Positions 7,714-15,243 are shown, counted from the stretch's first letter. The stretch: DNA of 27,275 nt from Pseudomonadota bacterium (GCA_023412175.1 JAEYOB010000183.1:1-27275); one strand, 5' to 3'. Numbers and translations are program-made. The notes: a model not told the origin generated them from the sequence alone.

Positions 7714-8481
7714 ATGCCCGAAATTTCCACGCGGACAGAGGGCGCGATCCGCATCTTGACCATCTCCAACGAGGGCAAGCGGAACGCGTTTGAAGGTACG
7801 ATGGCGGCGGACTTCCTCCGCCTCCTGAACGAAGCGGAAAGTGATGACGCGGTGCGCGTGATCGTGGTCACGGGGGCCGGGGATATCGCCTTCTCCAGCG
7901 GCCATGACCTGAACGAGATCGCGTCCGGCGCGCACGCCGAAAGCAACCTGGGTGAAGAGCCTTTCCTGCGCCCGCGCAGCATGCGCAAGCCGGTGATCGC
8001 GGCGATCAACGGCCATTGCTATGCCGCAGCCCTTATCTTTGCACTGAACTGCGACCTGCGGGTGGCGAGCAAGAACGCGGCCTTCGGTTCGCCGGGCGCG
8101 CGTCTTGGCATGCTGCCGGAAGGTGGCCAGATCGGCCGTCTGCCGCGACTGATGGCACCGGCCCGCGCGCTGGAGTTGATGCTGACGGCAAGCCCGCTGC
8201 CAGCCGACGATGCCTACCGGACCGGCTTCATCAACCGACTGACTGAAAAGGGCGAGGCTTTGAACGAAGCCCTCGTCCTGGCGCGTGCTATCGCCAACAA
8301 TTCCCCTTCCGTGGTCGCCGCGATCAAGGCGGGGGTGATCCTGGGAGAACTTGAGGGGGTTGAGCCCGCGGCCGCCTATGAAGCGACGGTCGCCCGTCAA
8401 CTGGAGAAGGAAGCCGATGCCCTGGAAGGCGTCAGTGCCTTCCTGGAAAAGCGCGCTCCCGTGTTCCGTGGCGGTAAATAA
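7714..8481 (+). CDS. Enoyl-CoA hydratase/isomerase (crotonase) family protein
   Basis: The product is a 255-residue crotonase-fold protein. The first oxyanion-hole region is SSGHDLNEI (61-69) and the second is in AAINGHCYAAALIFALNCDLR (97-116). The latter lacks the usual Gly-Gly-Gly run of hydratases. At the position of the classical first catalytic glutamate the sequence reads FGSPGARLG (124-132) with glycine 128. A candidate for the second glutamate is E154 in RALELML. Activity may therefore be hydratase, isomerase or something atypical. ATG 7714 is preceded by GAGG (7702-7705); an in-frame ATG at 7699 has no such site. It follows the ligase by 59 bp, suggesting it acts on the acyl-CoA formed there. 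Confidence 0.85.
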   Translation: MPEISTRTEGAIRILTISNEGKRNAFEGTMAADFLRLLNEAESDDAVRVIVVTGAGDIAFSSGHDLNEIASGAHAESNLGEEPFLRPRSMRKPVIAAINGHCYAAALIFALNCDLRVASKNAAFGSPGARLGMLPEGGQIGRLPRLMAPARALELMLTASPLPADDAYRTGFINRLTEKGEALNEALVLARAIANNSPSVVAAIKAGVILGELEGVEPAAAYEATVARQLEKEADALEGVSAFLEKRAPVFRGGK

Positions 8482-8673
8482 CGATACGCTCCGGCGGTGA
8501 CGAGCGGCTTTGTCGAACAGCTGGCGATCCGGAGCTTGTCTGTAGCGGTCATGTGCTGACTTTCCGGGAGAAGGGGCTGCTTCAGACACTTGGAAACGAG
8601 CGTGATCCGGTGCATCCCGTCCAACGGCACCGTGCTCATCAAACATTCTCCTCATTCCAGGGAAAGACTAACC

Positions 8674-9669
8674 ATGGCCGAGAACTTCAAAGCCTTTGTG
8701 ATCACGGATGTCGACGGCAAGCCCAAGGGGGGCTTCATGACGCTGACGCTGGGTGACCTGCCGGACAACGATGTATTGATTGAGGTTGCCTACTCAACAC
8801 TCAACTACAAGGATGGCCTGGCCGTCTCCGGGAAGGGCAAGATCGCCCGCAAACTGCCGATGGTCGCTGGCATCGACTTGGCTGGCACCGTGGTCGAATC
8901 CCGTTCTCCCGACTGGAATCCCGGCGACAAAGTGGTCGCCAACGGCTGGGGCATGTCGGAAACGCAGTGGGGCGGCTACACCCGCTTTCAGCGCCTGAAA
9001 GCAGAGTGGCTGACCCGTCTGCCAGACGCTTTCTCGTTCGAAGAGGCCATGGGCATCGGCACCGCCGGCTATACCGCCGCGCTGTGCGTGGACGCGTTGG
9101 AGCGGTGGGGCACCGTCCGTCCCGGCGGCAAGGAAGTGCTGGTCACTGGAGCAGCCGGCGGTGTCGGCTCCGTTGCGGTGGCGCTGCTCGCCAAGCGCGG
9201 CTACCCGGTGGTGGCCTCCACCGGTCGGCCCGAGACGCACGACTATCTGCGGGGTCTTGGCGCCACCGGCTTCATCGACCGCGCCGTCCTTCTGGAAAAA
9301 GGCGCGCCCTTGCAGAAGGAGCGTTGGGCCGGCGGTGTCGACTCGGTAGGAGGGCAGACACTGGTCAACGCGCTGTCGCAAACTGTGTGGGGTGGCGCAA
9401 TTGCCGCCTGTGGCTTGGCCGGTTCGGCGGACCTGCCCGGCACGGTGCTGCCACACATCCTGCGCAGCGTCACGCTGCTCGGAGTTGATTCGGTGATGGC
9501 TCCGCAGCAACTCCGCAACGCCGCCTGGGCGCGGCTGGCCCGCGACATGGACAAGAACGCGCTGAAGGCAATGTACGAAGTGCAGCCCTTCAACGCACTG
9601 CCCGATCTGGCAACCAAGATTTTCGCTGGACAGATCCGCGGCCGTGTTGTCATCGACGTAACCCGTTGA
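8674..9669 (+). CDS. acuI: Acryloyl-CoA reductase / YhdH-AcuI-type NADPH:quinone oxidoreductase
   Basis: The product is a 331-residue zinc-independent medium-chain dehydrogenase/reductase. The STLNYKDGLA block (41-50) is diagnostic for the YhdH/AcuI group, and VTGAAGGVGS (157-166) is the nucleotide-binding loop of the Rossmann domain. AcuI proteins reduce acryloyl-CoA to propionyl-CoA with NADPH, which both detoxifies it and feeds catabolism. ATG 8674 has AGGGAAAG upstream; longer in-frame starts lie in non-conserved leader sequence. A 192-bp gap separates it from the hydratase gene, so it may have its own promoter. Adjacency to a CoA ligase and a crotonase recalls the acrylate/3-hydroxypropionate steps of DMSP catabolism, but no DMSP-specific gene is present. 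Confidence 0.85.
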   Translation: MAENFKAFVITDVDGKPKGGFMTLTLGDLPDNDVLIEVAYSTLNYKDGLAVSGKGKIARKLPMVAGIDLAGTVVESRSPDWNPGDKVVANGWGMSETQWGGYTRFQRLKAEWLTRLPDAFSFEEAMGIGTAGYTAALCVDALERWGTVRPGGKEVLVTGAAGGVGSVAVALLAKRGYPVVASTGRPETHDYLRGLGATGFIDRAVLLEKGAPLQKERWAGGVDSVGGQTLVNALSQTVWGGAIAACGLAGSADLPGTVLPHILRSVTLLGVDSVMAPQQLRNAAWARLARDMDKNALKAMYEVQPFNALPDLATKIFAGQIRGRVVIDVTR

Positions 9670-9687
9670 GGGGGGCCATTGGTGCGG

Positions 9688-9756
9688 TGACCTGAGACCG
9701 GAAAATTCCTCCAGGAATGGGTAGAGTCCGTCATCGAGAGGAGGCGGACGCATGAG
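9688..9756 (+). mobile_element. Possible left-end remnant of an IS3-family (IS407-group-like) element
   Basis: From 9688 the sequence starts TGACCTGAGACCGG and runs 64 bp to an ATG at 9752 preceded by GAGGAGG (9738-9744). This is the layout of an IS3-family end: TG terminus, short leader, strong ribosome site and orfA start. The orfA frame does not continue, because the sequence changes at once into the resolvase remnant. Recognition rests on layout and general resemblance only, so this is tentative. Confidence 0.3.
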
Positions 9757-10244
9757 CTTCCTCGCTTCCATTCACGTCAAGAGATGCATAGAGGGCGGTC
9801 TTTCCAACCTTAATCCGCGCAGCGGCTTCACGAACCGTAAGACCTTGGGCGAGCAGCGCCTTTGCGCGGCGGAGCTTGTCCTCGGTCACCACCGGCGTGC
9901 GTCCGCCCTTCCGCCCGCGGGCAACGGCTGCAACCAGCCCGGCGCGGGTCCGTTCACGGATTAGGTCACGCTCGAACTGACCAAGGGCGCCGAAGATGTG
10001 GAACACCAGCCGGCCATCGGGGGTGGTCGTGTCGACCGCTTCGGTCAGAGATCGAAAGCCCACACCGCGAGCCTCCAACTGATTCACCGTTTCGATCCGG
10101 TGTGGTAGCGACCGGCCGAGACGATCCAGCTTCCAGACCACCAGAATGTTGCCGCTCCGTGCAAACGCGATGGCCGCCGCCAGCCCCGGCCGATCAGCCT
10201 TGGCTCAGGATGCTTGGTTCTGAAATACCCGCTTGCAATCTGCC
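9731..10244 (-). pseudogene. Truncated serine resolvase/invertase (Tn3-type) with internal stop
   Basis: Read on the minus strand, the frame is recognisable from KADCKRVFQNQAS, then a stop (TGA, complement 10205-10207), then AKADRPGL and LVVWKLDRLGRSLPH. It continues through FHIFGALGQFERDLIRERT to a C-terminal HTH (TVREAAARIKVGKTALYASL). In intact relatives the stop position is glycine (ASGAKADRPGL), so one base change explains it. The N-terminal ~30 residues, including the YARVS block with the nucleophilic serine, are missing because the sequence changes into pbrR near 10245. A GTG at 10141 could start a 136-residue product, but without the catalytic domain. This is a dead remnant of a transposon or plasmid site-specific recombinase. 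The final ~15 codons may come from other DNA. Confidence 0.85.
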
Positions 10245-10667
10245 TTGGCCACCCAGTTCACCATCATGCGGTGACAACGCCTCGATAATGCGGCAGTCCG
10301 CCATGCGGCCGCCGCGGCGGCACTGGTGAGCCAAGCGGTCGAGTTCATCGCGCAGGCGCTGGAGGTCGGCGATCTTCCGTTCGACCTCATGAAGCTGTTC
10401 GAGCACCAGCGCATCCACCTCGCCGCACGGCCGGTCCGGCTGGTCGGCCAAGTCAAGCATCGCCCGCACCATCTCGAGCGGGAACCCAAGGTCACGAGCC
10501 CGCCGCACGAAGCTCAGCCTTCGGACGTGCTCCGCGCCGTAGGTGCGGTAGTTCCCCGCCGTGCGTGCGGGCTCCGGCAGGATGCCGATCTGCTCGTAGA
10601 AGCGGATGGTTTCCGGCTTCGTGCCGGTCGCCTTGCCCAACGCCCCGATGCTCAGACCGGATTTCAT
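10194..10667 (-). CDS. pbrR: MerR-family Pb(II)/Cd(II)-responsive regulator PbrR/CadR
   Basis: The product is 157 residues: winged helix-turn-helix (about 5-45, SIGALGKATGTKPETIRFYE), dimer helix, and metal-binding cysteines C81, C116 and C125. Spacings of 35 and 9 residues equal those of C78/C113/C122 known for lead-sensing PbrR proteins, which favours Pb over the ZntR pattern. The ATG at 10667 faces a GGGG run; a longer frame to 10736 would cross the operator. MerR proteins bind the long-spacer promoter of their target and untwist it when metal binds. It is divergent from pbrA with the dyad between. The last ~16 residues (GRLQAGIS to the stop) are encoded by resolvase-derived DNA in another frame, so the C-terminal tail is chimeric. 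Function is probably retained because the metal site is upstream of it. Confidence 0.9.
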   Translation of the reverse strand: MKSGLSIGALGKATGTKPETIRFYEQIGILPEPARTAGNYRTYGAEHVRRLSFVRRARDLGFPLEMVRAMLDLADQPDRPCGEVDALVLEQLHEVERKIADLQRLRDELDRLAHQCRRGGRMADCRIIEALSPHDGELGGQGRLQAGISEPSILSQG

Positions 10668-10678
10668 CGAAACACCCC

Positions 10679-10710
10679 TTGACCCTCTAGTTGCTAGAAG
10701 GTCCATCTTA
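10679..10710 (+). promoter_or_regulatory. MerR-type promoter/operator of pbrA
   Basis: A -35 element TTGACC (10679-10684) overlaps the dyad ACCCTCTAG-TTG-CTAGAAGGT (10682-10702, arms matching 8 of 9). A weak -10 (around CATCTT, 10704-10709) follows at the 19-20 bp spacing that MerR regulators need. The arrangement closely parallels known ZntR/PbrR promoters of the form TTGACTCTATAGTAACTA. Confidence 0.8.
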
Positions 10711-10774
10711 CCGGACAGACGGCGCGACCGCAGCACCCGATGTCGTGCCGCCCCTGTGTCGGTTGGAGTTCGTC

Positions 10775-12946
10775 ATGCAGGAGAAGACCTCGGCGCTGGC
10801 CGCGGACGCGGGCAAGCAGACCTTGCGCTACAAGGTGGCGGGCATGGACTGCCCCAGCTGCGTCAGCAAGGTGGAAACCGCGCTGCGCCGTATTCCCGGC
10901 GCCGACGACATCGGCCTCAACTACCATTCGCAGGTGCTGAAGCTGACGTTGGACGAGGCGACGACGACGCGATCGAAGATCGAGGAGACGATCCGCGGCC
11001 TCGGGTACGGCGTGGAGGCCCTGGGCGAGCTGAACATCGTTGCCAACGGCGCCAACGGTGACATGGACGAGGCAGCCGCGTCCGACGAGCGGCCATGGTG
11101 GTCCACGCCCAAGGGCAGGCTGACCATCCTCATCGGCGTTCTGGTCACCGCGGGCTATTTGGTGTCTTGGCTTGTCCCGGCGCTGGAGGACATCGCGCTC
11201 ATCCCCGCCGCCCTGCTCGGCTTGGCCGTGTTCGGCCGCCGCGCCGTTTTGTTGGCTCGGGCGGGCTCGCCCTTCAGCATCGAGATGCTGATGTCCGTGG
11301 CCACCGCGGGCGCCCTGTTCATCGGGGAGAGCGCCGAGGCCGCCGTCGTGGTGCTCCTGTTCGCGGTCGGTGAGCTTCTGGAGGGCGTGGCGGCGGGCAC
11401 GGCGCGGTCCGGCATCAAGGCGCTGTCGAACCTCGTTCCCAGGACCGCGCTGCTCATCGACGGCGAGGCCGCCCGCGAGGTTCCGGCATCCCGCCTGGGG
11501 ATCGGCCAGGTGGTCCTGGTCCGCCCCGGCGACCGGGTGCCCGCGGACGGCGAGGTGGTCGAAGGGGAGTCCGACGTCGACGAATCCCCGGTCACCGGCG
11601 AGTCCGTCCCCGTTCCCAAGCACGTCGGCTCGTCCGTCTTCGCGGGCGGCATCAACGCCACCGGCGCGCTGCGGGTCCGGGTCACGCGGACCGCGGCCGA
11701 CAACACCATCGCGCGCATCATCCACCTCGTCGAAGAGGCGCAGGCCAGCAAGTCGCCCACGGCGCGCTGGATCGAGCGGTTCAGCGCGCGCTACACGCCC
11801 GCGGTGATCGCGGTGTCGGTGCTCACCGTCCTGGTGCCGCCGCTCGCCTTCGGGGGTGACTGGCACACCTGGATCTACCGCGGCCTCGCCCTGCTGCTGA
11901 TCGGCTGCCCCTGCGCCCTGGTGCTGTCGACCCCGGCCGCGATCGCGTCGGGCATCGCCGCCGGGGCGCGGCGTGGCCTCCTCATCAAGGGCGGCGCCGC
12001 GCTGGAGGCGATCGGGCGCGTCAACACCGTCGCCTTCGACAAGACCGGCACGCTGACCCAGGGGCGGCCGCAGGTGACCGACCTCGTTCCGCTGGGCGGG
12101 ACCGACCGCTCCCTGCTCGGCCTCGCGGCGGCCGTGGAGAACGGCTCCAGCCACCCGATCGCCAAGGCCATCCTCGACCGGGCGGCGGCCGACGGTGTGC
12201 CCCTTCGCCCAGCCCGCGACCAGAAGGCCGTTCCCGGCAAGGCGGCCCAGGGTGTCGTGACCGGGAAGCTCGTCGAGGTCGCCTCACCGCGCCACGCCGC
12301 CGAACGCTGCGGGATCGAGACCCTTCCGGCCGACCGCATCGCCGCCCTGGAGGACGAGGGCAAGACCGTGGTCGTCGTCATCGCCGACGCGCAGCCGGTC
12401 GGGTTCATCGCGCTACGCGACGAACCACGGTCCGACGCCGCACGGGGCTTGGCGTCCCTCCGGGAACTCGGTGTCCGCAGCGTCATGCTGACCGGCGACA
12501 ACGCCCGGACCGGGCACGCCATCGGCCAGGGCTTGGGCATCGACGTCAAGGCCGACCTCCTGCCCGAGAACAAGCTGCGGGAGATCGCTGCCCTGAAGGG
12601 CGAGGCCCCCGTGGCCATGGTCGGCGCCGGCATCAACGACGCCCCTGCGCTGGCGGCCGCCGACGTCGGCATCGCCATGGGCGGCGGGACGGACGTAGCC
12701 CTGGAGACCGCCGATGCCGCGCTGCTGGGGAGCCGCGTCCAGGGCGTCGCCGACCTTGTCGCGTTGTCGCGGGCGACGATGACCAACATCCACCAGAACG
12801 TCGCCATCGCACTCGGGCTGAAGGCGGTGTTCCTGGTCACCACCCTGACCGGCGTGACGGACCTGTGGCTGGCTATTCTGGCGGACACCGGGGCCACTGT
12901 CATCGTCACCCTGAACGCGCTGCGCCTGCTCCGCCAGGGCACGTGA
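10775..12946 (+). CDS. pbrA: P1B-type Pb/Cd/Zn-exporting ATPase (PbrA/ZntA/CadA family)
   Basis: The 723-residue inner-membrane pump exports soft divalent metals. In order: one N-terminal heavy-metal domain with GMDCPSC (C26, C29), membrane helices from about 110, the intramembrane CPC metal site (C378-P379-C380), phosphorylation motif DKTGTLT (D422), SSHP (H460), MLTGDN, and the C-terminal helix pair typical of ZntA with ADTGATVIVTLNALRLLR. The hinge motif normally written GDGINDAP reads GAGINDAP here (A618), removing an aspartate that coordinates Mg2+ in P-type ATPases. The start ATG 10775 has GGAG at 10765-10768. It lies 10 bp before the lspA-like gene and next to pbrR, so lead is the likeliest inducer. 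Confidence 0.92.
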   Translation: MQEKTSALAADAGKQTLRYKVAGMDCPSCVSKVETALRRIPGADDIGLNYHSQVLKLTLDEATTTRSKIEETIRGLGYGVEALGELNIVANGANGDMDEAAASDERPWWSTPKGRLTILIGVLVTAGYLVSWLVPALEDIALIPAALLGLAVFGRRAVLLARAGSPFSIEMLMSVATAGALFIGESAEAAVVVLLFAVGELLEGVAAGTARSGIKALSNLVPRTALLIDGEAAREVPASRLGIGQVVLVRPGDRVPADGEVVEGESDVDESPVTGESVPVPKHVGSSVFAGGINATGALRVRVTRTAADNTIARIIHLVEEAQASKSPTARWIERFSARYTPAVIAVSVLTVLVPPLAFGGDWHTWIYRGLALLLIGCPCALVLSTPAAIASGIAAGARRGLLIKGGAALEAIGRVNTVAFDKTGTLTQGRPQVTDLVPLGGTDRSLLGLAAAVENGSSHPIAKAILDRAAADGVPLRPARDQKAVPGKAAQGVVTGKLVEVASPRHAAERCGIETLPADRIAALEDEGKTVVVVIADAQPVGFIALRDEPRSDAARGLASLRELGVRSVMLTGDNARTGHAIGQGLGIDVKADLLPENKLREIAALKGEAPVAMVGAGINDAPALAAADVGIAMGGGTDVALETADAALLGSRVQGVADLVALSRATMTNIHQNVAIALGLKAVFLVTTLTGVTDLWLAILADTGATVIVTLNALRLLRQGT

Positions 12947-12957
12947 AGGAATCCACC

Positions 12958-13488
12958 ATGTCCAATCTCGGAACTGCATCGAACGGGCGGTCAGGCCTCT
13001 CGCTGGCGCTGGTCGTCGCCCTGCTCACCGCCGTTGCGGACCAGGTCTCGAAGTGGGTGATCCTCGAGCACGTGATGAATCCCCCGCGCTTGGTCGAGGT
13101 CACTCCATTCCTCAACCTCACCCTCGGCTTCAACCGCGGCGTCAGCTTCGGCTTCCTTGGAGACGGGGCGGCGGGGCCCTGGCTCCTCAGCGGGCTGGCC
13201 CTCGCCATCGTCGTTGCGTTGGCGATGTGGGCGTGGCGCACCGACAGCCGGGCCGAGGCTGGAGCCCTCGGCGCCGTCATCGGCGGGGCCGTTGGCAACG
13301 TCGTCGACCGGGTCCGCCAGGGTGCCGTGACCGACTTCCTGGACCTGCACGCCTTCGGCTGGCACTGGCCGACGTTCAACGTGGCCGATGTCGGCATCAC
13401 CGGCGGCGTCGGCCTGCTGCTGCTGCACGGGTGGCTGCAAGGCCGCCGGGCACCCGCCGCCGAAGGCGCCCACGGGGTCGGTTCGTAA
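12958..13488 (+). CDS. lspA: LspA-type signal peptidase II paralogue (PbrC-like)
   Basis: The product is 176 residues with four membrane helices and the type II signal peptidase signatures: DQVSK (28-32), FNRGVSFG (58-65), GNVVDRVRQG (113-122) and TFNVADVGI (139-147). Catalytic aspartates are predicted at D126 (VTDF) and D144 (NVAD). Signal peptidase II cleaves prolipoproteins in the inner membrane. In lead operons of Cupriavidus type a copy called PbrC accompanies PbrA, and position here, AAGGA ribosome site and a start 12 nt after pbrA, point to that role rather than the housekeeping lspA. The partner PbrB phosphatase domain seen in many lead operons is absent from this protein and from the neighbourhood. 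Confidence 0.9.
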   Translation: MSNLGTASNGRSGLSLALVVALLTAVADQVSKWVILEHVMNPPRLVEVTPFLNLTLGFNRGVSFGFLGDGAAGPWLLSGLALAIVVALAMWAWRTDSRAEAGALGAVIGGAVGNVVDRVRQGAVTDFLDLHAFGWHWPTFNVADVGITGGVGLLLLHGWLQGRRAPAAEGAHGVGS

Positions 13489-13518
13489 ACTGTCTCAAGC
13501 CAGTGCGAGGAGCCTGAC

Positions 13519-14109
13519 ATGGACGAAGTCGTCCGCTGGGGCACGCTGACCTGCCTGGCGGCAACCGGGGTTTTCTCCGCATGGCGCACGGTGTGGCTGC
13601 GGCGGCGAACCGGCGTGGACCCGATCACCTTCGGCCGCTCGGACAGCGCGCACGACTACCTGGGCAGGATCTTCCGCATCGTGACCGCCGGGGTGGCGAT
13701 CCTGGCCGTGGCGTGGGCCTTCGTCGCCGACCTCCCGCAAGCCTTGGGGCCTCTGCCGCTCGGCGACGGGGTGCGACTGGTCGGCCTCGCGCTGCTCGGC
13801 GCCGCCACGGCCTGGATCGCCACAGCCCAGGTTCAGATGGGGCGCTCCTGGCGGATCGGCGTCGATCCGTCACCGACCGCCCTCGTCACCACCGGCCTGT
13901 TCCGCTTCAGCCGCAACCCCGTTTTTGTCGGCATGCTGGGCCTGCTCGCCGGGCTGTTTCTGGTGGTGCCGACCGCCCCGACGCTGGCACTGCTGGGGGT
14001 CGGCCTGGTCGCCTTTCCGGTTCAGGTCCGTCTTGAGGAGGAACACCTGCTCCGGCTGCACGGCGACACCTACGAACGCTACCGCGCCAGCGTCCGCCGC
14101 TGGCTGTAA
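13519..14109 (+). CDS. Isoprenylcysteine carboxyl methyltransferase-family membrane protein
   Basis: The product is 196 residues with about five hydrophobic segments. The C-terminal block TTGLFRFSRNPVFVGM followed by EEEHLLRLHGDTYERYRA is the ICMT/PEMT signature that binds S-adenosylmethionine at the membrane surface. Bacterial members are common next to heavy-metal pumps and LspA-like genes, but their substrate is not established; lipid or protein methylation is possible. ATG 13519 is preceded by GAGGAG and lies 30 bp after the lspA-like gene, so it belongs to the same transcription unit. The family is secure from the signature; the role in metal resistance is inferred from position. Confidence 0.8.
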   Translation: MDEVVRWGTLTCLAATGVFSAWRTVWLRRRTGVDPITFGRSDSAHDYLGRIFRIVTAGVAILAVAWAFVADLPQALGPLPLGDGVRLVGLALLGAATAWIATAQVQMGRSWRIGVDPSPTALVTTGLFRFSRNPVFVGMLGLLAGLFLVVPTAPTLALLGVGLVAFPVQVRLEEEHLLRLHGDTYERYRASVRRWL

Positions 14110-14125
14110 CAAGGAGGAACCGTCC

Positions 14126-14587
14126 ATGACACTGCATCGCGCGGCGGGCATGATCGCCCTGGCCCTGCTCGCGTCCGCCTCGGTCGCGGCCGATCCGGTA
14201 CGCGCCGGAGACATCACCGTTGACCGGGGGTGGGCGCGCGCCACGCTCCCGAGCGCCAAGAACGGTGCCGCGTACCTGACGGTGCGGAACAGCGGGAGCC
14301 AGCCCGACCGCATCGTTTCGTTCGCCGCGCCGGTGGCCGGGCACGCCATGGCGCACGAGACCACGCAGGAGAACGACATCCTGCGCATGCACGAGGCCGG
14401 TCCGCTGACCGTGCCGCCCGGCGGAACGCTCGAGATGAAGCCCGGCGGCAAGCACATCATGCTGATGGATCTCAAGGGGAGCCTCAGCCCCGGCCAGGAG
14501 TTCGCACTCACAGTGACGTTCGAGAAGGCCGGAAGCGTCCAGGTGCCGGTGAAGGTCGGCAAGGCGGGCGCGATGGGGCCGGAGTGA
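14126..14587 (+). CDS. Periplasmic copper chaperone PCu(A)C
   Basis: The product is 153 residues with a Sec signal peptide (MTLHRAAGMIALALLASASV, cleavage near residue 22-27). The Cu(I) site is exact for the family: H77-x10-M88-x21-H110-x-M112. PCu(A)C proteins bind Cu(I) (and Cu(II) through extra His) in the periplasm and deliver it to the CuA centre of cytochrome oxidase, often with SCO, which is encoded next. AAGGAGG at 14111-14117 precedes the start, 16 bp after the methyltransferase gene. Its place in a lead-type operon suggests the cluster also meets a copper need, perhaps a later addition. Confidence 0.92.
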   Translation: MTLHRAAGMIALALLASASVAADPVRAGDITVDRGWARATLPSAKNGAAYLTVRNSGSQPDRIVSFAAPVAGHAMAHETTQENDILRMHEAGPLTVPPGGTLEMKPGGKHIMLMDLKGSLSPGQEFALTVTFEKAGSVQVPVKVGKAGAMGPE

Positions 14588-14594
14588 CACAGCC

Positions 14595-15221
14595 ATGCTG
14601 AGAAAGATCCGTCTGGTCCTCTGGGCCGTCGTTGCCATCGCCGCCGCGCTGTTCGCGATCCTGGTGTGGCCGGTCACCGCGCCGCAGAGGCCGGAGGCTC
14701 CCGCGGCCGGGCAGCCGCTCGCCGACTCCGCCGATTGGAAACTCGTCGATCACACCGGGCGCCCGTTCACGGCGACCGACCTCAACAGCCGACCGACGCT
14801 CCTGGTGTTCGGCTTCACGCATTGCCCCGACGTATGCCCCACGTCGCTGGGGTACGTGACCAGCGTGCTCGAAGCGCTCGGCCCTCAGGCCGAGGCGGTC
14901 AGGCCGGTGTTCCTGACGGTCGACCCGGAACGTGACACCGCGGCCGTCATGGCCGAATACGTCGCCCACTTCGACCGGCGCATCGTTGGTCTGACCGGCA
15001 CGTCCGAGGAGGTCGCCAAGGCCACCAAGGATCTCGGCGCCTATGCCAGGCAGGTTCCCCAGGACGGTGGCTACACCATGGACCACTCGGCGACCATGCT
15101 CCTGCTCGACGGCGCGGGCCGGTTCCGCAGCGCCCTGGACATTCACGAGAAGCCCGAGGTCGCCGTCGAGAAGGTGAAACTCCTGCTGAAGAGCGAGAGC
15201 CGCCCGGCCGTGAAGTCCTGA
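14595..15221 (+). CDS. SCO1/SenC/PrrC-family copper metallochaperone
   Basis: The product is 208 residues: an N-terminal membrane anchor (about 5-25) and a periplasmic thioredoxin-like domain. The copper/thiol site is complete, with HCPDVCP giving C77 and C81 and the distal histidine H164 in TMDHSATMLL. SCO proteins load or reduce the CuA site of cytochrome c oxidase and can act as thiol-disulfide reductases. The start at 14595 is 7 nt after the pcuAC stop, with GGAG at 14581-14584. PCu(A)C plus SCO is a recognised delivery pair. After it comes a hairpin and a broken DsbA-like gene, so the operon probably ends here. Confidence 0.93.
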   Translation: MLRKIRLVLWAVVAIAAALFAILVWPVTAPQRPEAPAAGQPLADSADWKLVDHTGRPFTATDLNSRPTLLVFGFTHCPDVCPTSLGYVTSVLEALGPQAEAVRPVFLTVDPERDTAAVMAEYVAHFDRRIVGLTGTSEEVAKATKDLGAYARQVPQDGGYTMDHSATMLLLDGAGRFRSALDIHEKPEVAVEKVKLLLKSESRPAVKS

Positions 15222-15243
15222 CGGGCTCAGCCGGCCCCTGTCC

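Noticed and set aside
8590..8673. Extended N-terminus for the AcuI protein from 8590
   Set aside because: The extra 28 residues are not protein-like. AGGGAAAG before ATG 8674 and the family N-terminus support the shorter form.
9670..9710. Tn3-family 38-bp terminal repeat near the G-run after acuI
   Set aside because: GGGG and CGGAAAAT occur but are 34 bp apart instead of about 17, and the TAAG end is missing.
10694..12154. A 486-codon minus-strand frame opposite pbrA
   Set aside because: It is a shadow of the ATPase gene; the content is low-complexity Gly/Arg/Asp/Gln and there is no ribosome site.
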